A stretch of 34,624 nt of DNA, from the NCBI GenBank assembly GCA_026196875.1, contig JAPHTP010000149.1, forward strand, positions 1-34,624. Direction: 5' to 3'. The position numbers and the translations under genes are program-made. The first letter of the stretch is position 1. Each line of letters opens with the position of its first letter. This document shows positions 30,214-34,624 of the stretch, one piece after another. The DNA comes from Kangiellaceae bacterium (GTDB lineage: Bacteria; Pseudomonadota; Gammaproteobacteria; Enterobacterales; Kangiellaceae). The notes under the pieces are model-generated. The model saw only the letters and a program-made list of their open reading frames with translations, did no database searches and was not told where the DNA came from.

Positions 30214-31005
30214 ATGTTGAAGCACCTGGCAGTAAAGGTTTTATCTATCGTTTTGGTTAGTCTATTCATTCCTACGGATGGGCTGGCTCAAGCAAAGGTT
30301 AAAAATACTGCGGAAACTTGTCAATTAGTCATTGGATGGCATCATTGGCCACCTTTCCAACATCTAAACGAAAGTAACCAGCCTGTGGGATTTCAAATCG
30401 AGTTAGCCAAAAAGCTCGCTACTATGGCAAATTGCAAAGTCAGCTTTTTGCAGCAAACTTTCGAGAAAAATTTGGAAGGCATGAGGAAGGGAAGAATTGA
30501 CGTCGTTTTTGATATTACTCCTACCGAGCAGCGCACAAAGTATGGCCATTTTTCGATCCCTTACCGAAGGGAAATGTATGTTCTATATGTATGGCCAGAA
30601 TATTTTGAGAGATGTCGTTCTAGTGGACTTGATGAGTTAATTGAAGGTGGCTTCAGATTAATGCTTAACGGAGGAGTGATTTATGGTGATGATATCTCCG
30701 AGCTCCAAAAAAATGACTCGCTTCGCCGTTTGATTCAATATGAACCTAGCAATGCTCGACTGCTAAACCTTTTTATCACAAAAGAGATAGACGGAATTGT
30801 AGAAGACCCTATGGTTATGGCGTTTAATAAACGAACGGAAGAGAAGTTACGGAAAGCTAGAGCATGCCATATTTCGGTGAATACTGAGTTAGTATCTATT
30901 ATGTTTAGTAAACAAACCGTTTCGCCGATTATCGTTGAAAAGTTTAATCAAGCAATTGAAAAGGCGAAAAAAGCACCTGGATATTTACAGATTTGGGGAA
31001 TATAG
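30214..31005 (+). CDS. orphan family-3 solute-binding protein
   Basis: 263 residues. A signal peptide (LSIVLVSLFIPTDGLAQA) precedes a bacterial extracellular solute-binding protein family 3 domain: LVIGWHHWPPFQHLNE, VGFQIELAKKLATM, MRKGRIDVVFDITPTEQRTK and a C-terminal IEKAKKAPGYLQIW. Such proteins bind amino acids or related small ligands in the periplasm. No ABC permease or ATPase gene is adjacent, so it may serve a sensor or signalling role, or work with a transporter elsewhere. Two cysteines (ETCQL, ANCKV) may pair. TTGGAG precedes the ATG. Confidence 0.85.
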   Translation: MLKHLAVKVLSIVLVSLFIPTDGLAQAKVKNTAETCQLVIGWHHWPPFQHLNESNQPVGFQIELAKKLATMANCKVSFLQQTFEKNLEGMRKGRIDVVFDITPTEQRTKYGHFSIPYRREMYVLYVWPEYFERCRSSGLDELIEGGFRLMLNGGVIYGDDISELQKNDSLRRLIQYEPSNARLLNLFITKEIDGIVEDPMVMAFNKRTEEKLRKARACHISVNTELVSIMFSKQTVSPIIVEKFNQAIEKAKKAPGYLQIWGI

Positions 31006-31098
31006 AAGGTAAGTTTAACTTAAACTGCTCACCTAATTTAAAATTGCTGAATTTCGCCGGATTCAAAGTTTTCGGCATCTTTTTAGGTTGAATTGCCC

Positions 31099-31104
31099 TA
31101 TAAT
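31099..31104 (+). promoter_or_regulatory. -10 element before the SEC-C gene
   Basis: TATAAT at 31099-31104 is a perfect -10 hexamer, 46 nt before the ATG. The -35 region is not clear. Confidence 0.4.
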
Positions 31105-31149
31105 TAGCGCGCTCGGCTCACTTCCCACCAATTTATAAGGCGATAATTC

Positions 31150-31485
31150 ATGTCTAAGTTCTTCTATCACGGCACGGCAAGCAAAAATAACGAAAGAGGC
31201 AGTTCTTCCTATGGCGGCAACAAGGCTGTGAGATTAGGAACTAAAAAAGCTCCGGCTGTTATCATTGTTCAGACAGAAGAGCGAAAGCAAGAAGTGGAGT
31301 CCGTTTTATTGGAAAATAAATGGGTCGGCGAAATAACTGTCGACGCTGAGAAAGAAGAGAATACTCGAGATTTAGATATTTTACAGAGTAAGACGGCAAC
31401 TGTTAAAAGTGAGAAAAAGGCTAGCCGAAATGACCCTTGCCCCTGTGGTAGCGGGAAGAAATATAAGAAATGCTGCGGTCAATAG
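31150..31485 (+). CDS. PBPRA1643-type SEC-C/SWIM metal-binding protein
   Basis: 111 residues. It ends in a textbook SEC-C zinc motif, [18 protein letters not shown] (C-x-C-x8-C-C). The N-terminal part ([20 protein letters not shown], then [20 protein letters not shown]) matches a small family, named after a Photobacterium protein, that is widespread in marine gammaproteobacteria. Its function is unknown. SEC-C motifs generally mediate zinc-dependent binding to SecB-like or other proteins. It lies upstream of two other small conserved gammaproteobacterial genes, but 71 nt away, so co-transcription is only possible. AAGG (31137-31140) is about 9 nt from the ATG. Confidence 0.85.
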   Translation: MSKFFYHGTASKNNERGSSSYGGNKAVRLGTKKAPAVIIVQTEERKQEVESVLLENKWVGEITVDAEKEENTRDLDILQSKTATVKSEKKASRNDPCPCGSGKKYKKCCGQ

Positions 31486-31556
31486 TAATTTGAAAGCCTC
31501 TTAATTTTTTAATAATTTAAACTCTACTCAAGCTTCGGTTTGGTATCAGGAAATAC

Positions 31557-31838
31557 ATGAAAAAGACATTCAACCTTGTTCATCCCAAAATAAAGGTCGC
31601 TCGTATGGTCGACTCTGTTAAACACGAAATCAAAAAGTATTTGAAGAGAGAACGAAACAAACCATTGCCAGAAGACGCTGGTTACTGGGATTTTGATTGT
31701 CGTTTCGGCCCAACCGAGGAAAATACTTCACCGATTCATGTTACAGAGATTAATAAAAATATTGATAAAGCAGAGGCGGATGGTTTGACATCTTTTTACG
31801 TTGAGATCCTGGCTAAACCAGGCAAGAAGAAAAGCTAG
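31557..31838 (+). CDS. DUF6172 family protein
   Basis: 93 residues. The start MKKTFNLVHPKIKVARMVDS and the core EDAGYWDFDCRFGPTEENT with FYVEILAKPGKK match a compact conserved family of marine gammaproteobacteria (DUF6172). The family has no known activity. It is basic overall with a conserved Trp/Asp/Cys centre. AGGAAA about 5-10 nt before the ATG serves as ribosome site. It is followed 13 nt later by the VF530 gene, and the two are probably co-transcribed. Confidence 0.75.
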   Translation: MKKTFNLVHPKIKVARMVDSVKHEIKKYLKRERNKPLPEDAGYWDFDCRFGPTEENTSPIHVTEINKNIDKAEADGLTSFYVEILAKPGKKKS

Positions 31839-31851
31839 CTATATCTACTAT

Positions 31852-32094
31852 ATGAACCATCAAAATTCAAATGACTTATTGCATGGTGTTAAATTAGAAG
31901 CCATCGTTTCAAAGTTGGTTGAATATTACGGTTGGTCACAGTTGGCCAGCCAGATCGACATAAAATGCTTCAAAGATAATCCTTCGGTTAAATCGAGTTT
32001 AAAGTTTTTGCGTAGAACTTCTTGGGCGAGACAAAAAATTGAGCTCCTATATCTTGAAACTTTTAGTTCAAATAACCCTTGGGGGTCAACCTGA
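31852..32094 (+). CDS. VF530 family DNA-binding protein (DUF2132)
   Basis: 80 residues from ATG 31852. Upstream in-frame codons to 31801 overlap the previous gene and do not belong. The sequence NDLLHGVKLEAIVSKLVEYY GWSQLASQIDIKCF and PSVKSSLKFLRRTSWARQKI ELLYL is the VF530 signature, a small all-alpha SAP-like fold that binds double-stranded DNA. The precise cellular role is not known. The acidic/Asn tail SSNNPWGST is variable. It probably forms an operon with the DUF6172 gene. Confidence 0.8.
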   Translation: MNHQNSNDLLHGVKLEAIVSKLVEYYGWSQLASQIDIKCFKDNPSVKSSLKFLRRTSWARQKIELLYLETFSSNNPWGST

Positions 32095-32294
32095 ACTTAA
32101 CTACAAATTTTCCGGTGTGTTAGTAAGTTCAGTCTGCTTGTATCGCTCTATAATCAATACGAAAATCTTAGCAAACATCTTTGATGTTGGTCTCTTTGGG
32201 AGAGCTAAGTATTGGTTGGGTTACTCGCTTGACATTCCGTTGTAAAGATAATTAAAGTTGTGAAATCGAAAAGCGAGAATGTTCCTTAAAAGAT

Positions 32295-32975
32295 ATGAAA
32301 CACTTTCTACTTTTATTCTTTGTGACGTTTATCACCAACCCCGCAGAAGCTGATGGGAATTTACCTGCAGTTTTTAATGCATTAAATTATCTAGATAGAG
32401 AGGAAATAGTAAGTCGAAAGATATCACAAGTCACATTAACCATTTCACTCTATGATCACGACAACCCAAATTTCGACGAATCGATGAGCGAAGAGGAAAT
32501 TGAAGACGTAGTGACTTCCTGCTTTAAGCTACTCAACCGATTCGATATGAAGGGGAATTTAGTTGGCCACACTATTCAACGAGTCGGTTCATGGGTGGTA
32601 TATCAGTATGATGATTATAACAATATCACTCGATTTGGTTGGTGGAACAAAAGTGATGGAACGCTTAAACTCGCAGCGAAAGATCCCAAAGATTTATTGG
32701 ACACTCAGCGTCAGTATGAAAAGGACTTATCGCGTAAGTCGCAGTTATTGAGGCCACACGAAAGCACTATTGTCGATAATTGTTCAAGTGTTGATGGTAT
32801 TTATTTGATTCACGATGGAATTTTTGAGTCTGGTTTGCCGAAACAAGCCAAAGCGAAGTTGCTTAGAAATGCCAAGGTGATGTTTAAAAGAGAAGAATTT
32901 AGATCACCGGAGATGTTGTATATTTATTTTGAGTATGAGGCTGATAATTATCTTGAGCTGAATTGGGGAGAATAA
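32295..32975 (+). CDS. secreted hypothetical protein, 226 residues
   Basis: A signal peptide (MKHFLLLFFVTFITNPAEA) is followed by a hydrophilic, mostly acidic protein. Segments such as EEEIEDVVTSCFKLL, YQYDDYNNITRFGWWNKSDG and DPKDLLDTQRQYEKDLSRK suggest a mixed alpha/beta fold. The YDDYNNIT...W stretch recalls the Y-D-x-x-G-N repeats of RHS-like proteins, but a single copy is not evidence. Two cysteines (TSCFK, DNCSS) may pair. No family is recognised. It stands alone. The stretch 32095-32294 before it has no convincing gene. Confidence 0.6.
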   Translation: MKHFLLLFFVTFITNPAEADGNLPAVFNALNYLDREEIVSRKISQVTLTISLYDHDNPNFDESMSEEEIEDVVTSCFKLLNRFDMKGNLVGHTIQRVGSWVVYQYDDYNNITRFGWWNKSDGTLKLAAKDPKDLLDTQRQYEKDLSRKSQLLRPHESTIVDNCSSVDGIYLIHDGIFESGLPKQAKAKLLRNAKVMFKREEFRSPEMLYIYFEYEADNYLELNWGE

Positions 32976-33025
32976 GTTATGATAATTTTCCTCAGACCAG
33001 CGGATTTGACTGCTATGAATAAGTG

Positions 33026-33072
33026 GGGGCAGAGCCAATAAGCTCGTTCCAGAGATAATTCAATTCTGCCCC
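33026..33072. repeat. solitary inverted repeat, possible transposon or REP remnant
   Basis: GGGGCAGA (33026-33033) and TCTGCCCC (33065-33072) are exact complements separated by 31 nt, with an inner GAGC/GCTC. The element stands out as GC-rich in AT-rich surroundings. Its form resembles the palindromic ends that accompany REP-associated tyrosine transposases in gammaproteobacteria, but no transposase is present. It could instead end the convergent transcripts. Confidence 0.45.
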
Positions 33073-33104
33073 TAGTTAAAGCCTCTCATTCAAGAGACAA
33101 CCGA

Positions 33105-34085
33105 TTAGTTTTTATCCTTAGTAATCATCCCCATCAACCCAACAAGTGCAGCAAATAAAACTGCTCCAACCGGCCAGATAATCCAAGTAACATCCCATCT
33201 CATTGTCCAGAAACTCCAACCCAGATAAATAGCAACTAATAGCGGCCAATAGAAAGCTGCAAGGGCTTCAATATTTTTCATTTTTTCCTTCTCGCGAGGA
33301 TGATAGTCCCCCTCCTTGATAAGAAGGCTATAGGCGTTATATTGTGCTGACGCTGGGATAATAATATACAAGCCTGTCGCAATCATAAAAAACAGTACGC
33401 AAAGCATCTTCAAAATTAAACCAGTTTCCCCATTGGTAATTGCGACAAATAAAAATGGCACTACGCTTAAAATAAACAGGCCGACCCCGATAGATAATTT
33501 TTGATGATAGTTTGGCGTCATTAGCTCCAGCTTTTCTTTAAAGATACTCCTTACCCCATATTCCAGTTCAAACTCATCTTTTTCGATCATTGCAATTTCG
33601 TTCGAAAATTGATTGGTTCTTACGAAAAAGCTAACTGCTAAAGCCACCATAACTAGCATGGTGATAATACCTGAAACAGTAGCGTTGCTTGAAGTCAGGT
33701 TCATTTGCCCTGTTTGAGCCATAGAGAGTAGCAAGAATAAAGGCACCACAGAACACACGCATAAAAGAACACCTTTGACAGTGATGCGACTAATGATGTC
33801 CTTACATTCCACATATCTGTTGGCCTGATCTAAACTGACGCTATTGATCTCAGACTCAACCTCGCCATTAATTGATTCAATTGATTCTTTATCGTCTTTT
33901 AACAAATAATCGGTAGTAACCCCAAATATTTCCGCCAACTTAATGATTTTGTTTAAATCAGGAATGCTATTTGTGCTTTCCCACTTAGAGACTGACTGTC
34001 TAGAAACCCCCATTTTTTCCGCGAGCTCTTCTTGAGACCATCCAAATTGTTTTCTTAGTTTGATAATTTTATCGGCAAGTATCAT
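33105..34085 (-). CDS. XRE-family regulator with C-terminal membrane domain
   Basis: 326 residues. The N-terminal Cro/XRE helix-turn-helix (about 1-62) reads [53 protein letters not shown], a sequence style typical of Firmicutes. It is followed by a linker and about six transmembrane helices ([101 protein letters not shown]). A DNA-binding domain tethered to the membrane suggests direct sensing of envelope stress or a lipophilic signal. GAGGA on the minus strand about 9 nt upstream supports the ATG. No partner gene is adjacent. Possibly acquired by transfer. Confidence 0.85.
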   Translation of the reverse strand: MILADKIIKLRKQFGWSQEELAEKMGVSRQSVSKWESTNSIPDLNKIIKLAEIFGVTTDYLLKDDKESIESINGEVESEINSVSLDQANRYVECKDIISRITVKGVLLCVCSVVPLFLLLSMAQTGQMNLTSSNATVSGIITMLVMVALAVSFFVRTNQFSNEIAMIEKDEFELEYGVRSIFKEKLELMTPNYHQKLSIGVGLFILSVVPFLFVAITNGETGLILKMLCVLFFMIATGLYIIIPASAQYNAYSLLIKEGDYHPREKEKMKNIEALAAFYWPLLVAIYLGWSFWTMRWDVTWIIWPVGAVLFAALVGLMGMITKDKN

Positions 34086-34397
34086 TTAATCGATTCCTCT
34101 GTCTGTGTTTGTAGGCAGAATAGAAAAATGGATGGTTGCGCACTACCAATCAGGGGCGGAATTTTGTCAACCAGTGGTTGCAATTTAGATTATTTAAGCG
34201 AAATACACAATAAAAATGGCTTTATTTCAAAGTGTTAGATAGAAAAGACGAACAAAGCAAAATTTAGGAGCGAGTGTCTTTAAAGGAATTGCAATTTACC
34301 CAATGAGGTGACCGCTACATCATTCGCCAGTATTAATAATCGTCGCAAATATATCTACAAAATTCTGAAACCTTCAAGTGAAAGGTAGATTGCATCC

Positions 34398-34418
34398 AAA
34401 AATCCCTTAGGGGTTTTT
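34398..34418. terminator. symmetrical terminator-like hairpin
   Basis: AAAAATCCC (34398-34406) pairs with GGGGTTTTT (34410-34418), nine pairs with one U-G wobble and a TTA loop. T-runs lie on both strands, so it could end transcription in either direction. Confidence 0.45.
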
Positions 34419-34445
34419 AAAATCTGTCCAGCTTCAGCCAAAATG

Positions 34446-34483
34446 CTCGTAGTTAAATACTGCTGTATTTAGTGAACTGCGAG
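34446..34483. repeat. long imperfect hairpin, REP-like
   Basis: CTCG (34446-34449) pairs with CGAG (34480-34483), and TAAATAC (34454-34460) pairs with GTATTTA (34465-34471) around TGCT. The bases between give further partial pairing. No gene lies in it. It may be an interspersed palindromic repeat. Confidence 0.4.
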
Positions 34484-34520
34484 TTGCAGCTTAATCATAA
34501 TGCACTTTCTACAGATATAA

Positions 34521-34547
34521 AAAAACCTGCCGAATAGGCAGGTTTTT
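34521..34547 (-). terminator. terminator of the tRNA-Met transcript
   Basis: AAAAACCTGCC (34521-34531) and GGCAGGTTTTT (34537-34547) are exact complements with loop GAATA. On the minus strand the stem is followed by a run of T. It lies 6 nt past the tRNA 3' end and could also act on the plus strand. Confidence 0.85.
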
Positions 34548-34553
34548 ATAAAA

Positions 34554-34624
34554 TGGTAGCAAGGAGTGGAGTTGAACCACCGACCCCATCATTATGAGTG
34601 ATGTGCTCTAACCAACTGAGCTAC
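34554..34624 (-). tRNA. tRNA-Met (elongator, anticodon CAU), 5' end cut by the window
   Basis: Read on the minus strand: D-arm TAGCTCAGTTGGTTAGAGCA, anticodon arm CATCA-CTCATAA-TGATG with anticodon CAT, T-arm GGTGG-TTCAACT-CCACT, acceptor 3' strand CCTTGCT-A and encoded CCA. The D and anticodon arms match the elongator tRNA-Met of E. coli, not initiator tRNA. tRNA-Ile2 (lysidine-modified CAU) is the alternative but fits less well. Six bases of the 5' acceptor strand lie beyond the window edge. Confidence 0.9.

Larger units (their letters stand above)
34086..34520. other. intergenic region with hairpins, no gene seen
   Basis: No convincing ORF. It contains a terminator-like hairpin at 34398-34418 and a long imperfect hairpin at 34446-34483. 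The left part is the promoter region of the XRE gene. Confidence 0.5.

Noticed and set aside
32039-32245. 68-codon ORF after the VF530 gene
   Set aside because: It starts inside the VF530 gene in another frame, has no ribosome site and no family-like features.
1-34624. CRISPR arrays, prophage genes, intact transposases
   Set aside because: No regularly spaced repeats, no phage structural or integrase genes and no transposase frames were seen.

Overview
The window looks like a chromosomal segment of a marine-type, moderately AT-rich gammaproteobacterium. The evidence is an elongator tRNA-Met of gammaproteobacterial form, a cluster of small genes common in marine gammaproteobacteria (PBPRA1643-type SEC-C protein, DUF6172, VF530), and a secreted subtilase with PKD and PPC domains. 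I cannot place it at genus level. I saw no prophage, CRISPR array or intact insertion sequence.

Layout. 1-441 is the tail of a large secreted or repeat protein. 442-1916 is a decaying accessory patch: an ORF with an in-frame amber codon, an unrecognised 112-codon gene, a frameshifted remnant, and a small 'WDPIGV...YDSYVP' gene whose two tryptophan codons have become stops. It is bracketed by a 13-bp direct repeat. 1917-5169 holds a YciI-like secreted protein, then a four-gene minus-strand operon (DUF2141 protein, fatty acid hydroxylase/sterol desaturase, two tiny membrane proteins) facing a TetR regulator and a membrane protein across a short spacer with repeated operator-like sites. 5376-7281 holds a DUF1624 acyltransferase-type membrane protein and an orphan secretin N0-N1 domain protein. 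7336-10052 is a TrmB-family regulator divergent from a GlmS enzyme. 10314-14105 holds a cysteine-synthase-family enzyme, a DUF4760-like protein, a membrane LytTR regulator and a secreted alpha/beta hydrolase.

14181-24700 looks like a peptide-use locus: a secreted subtilase, a 1461-residue one-piece hybrid two-component regulator (propeller, Y_Y_Y, kinase, receiver, AraC output), a lipoprotein with five PKD-like repeats, and a secreted amidohydrolase of the imidazolonepropionase/prolidase-like group.

24734-27221 is the most striking part. A paralogous elongation factor G is preceded by a leader of more than 400 nt. The leader holds (i) a promoter, (ii) a 32-codon leader peptide with a TTG start and a well-placed ribosome site, (iii) mutually exclusive antiterminator and terminator hairpins beginning at the leader stop codon, (iv) a second intrinsic terminator, (v) a predicted three-way junction that buries a perfect AAAGGAG ribosome site, and (vi) a second 36-codon upstream ORF that uses this site and whose TGA overlaps the EF-G ATG. 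This reads as combined transcriptional and translational attenuation of a translation factor by ribosome progress, similar in logic to tet(M) or erm leaders.

27986-34085 holds a small AraC-type regulator, a C45/acid-ceramidase-like Ntn hydrolase, a small lipoprotein, an orphan family-3 solute-binding protein, the SEC-C/DUF6172/VF530 cluster, an unknown secreted protein, and a Firmicutes-style XRE regulator with a membrane domain. The window ends in a terminator and a minus-strand tRNA-Met cut by the right edge.
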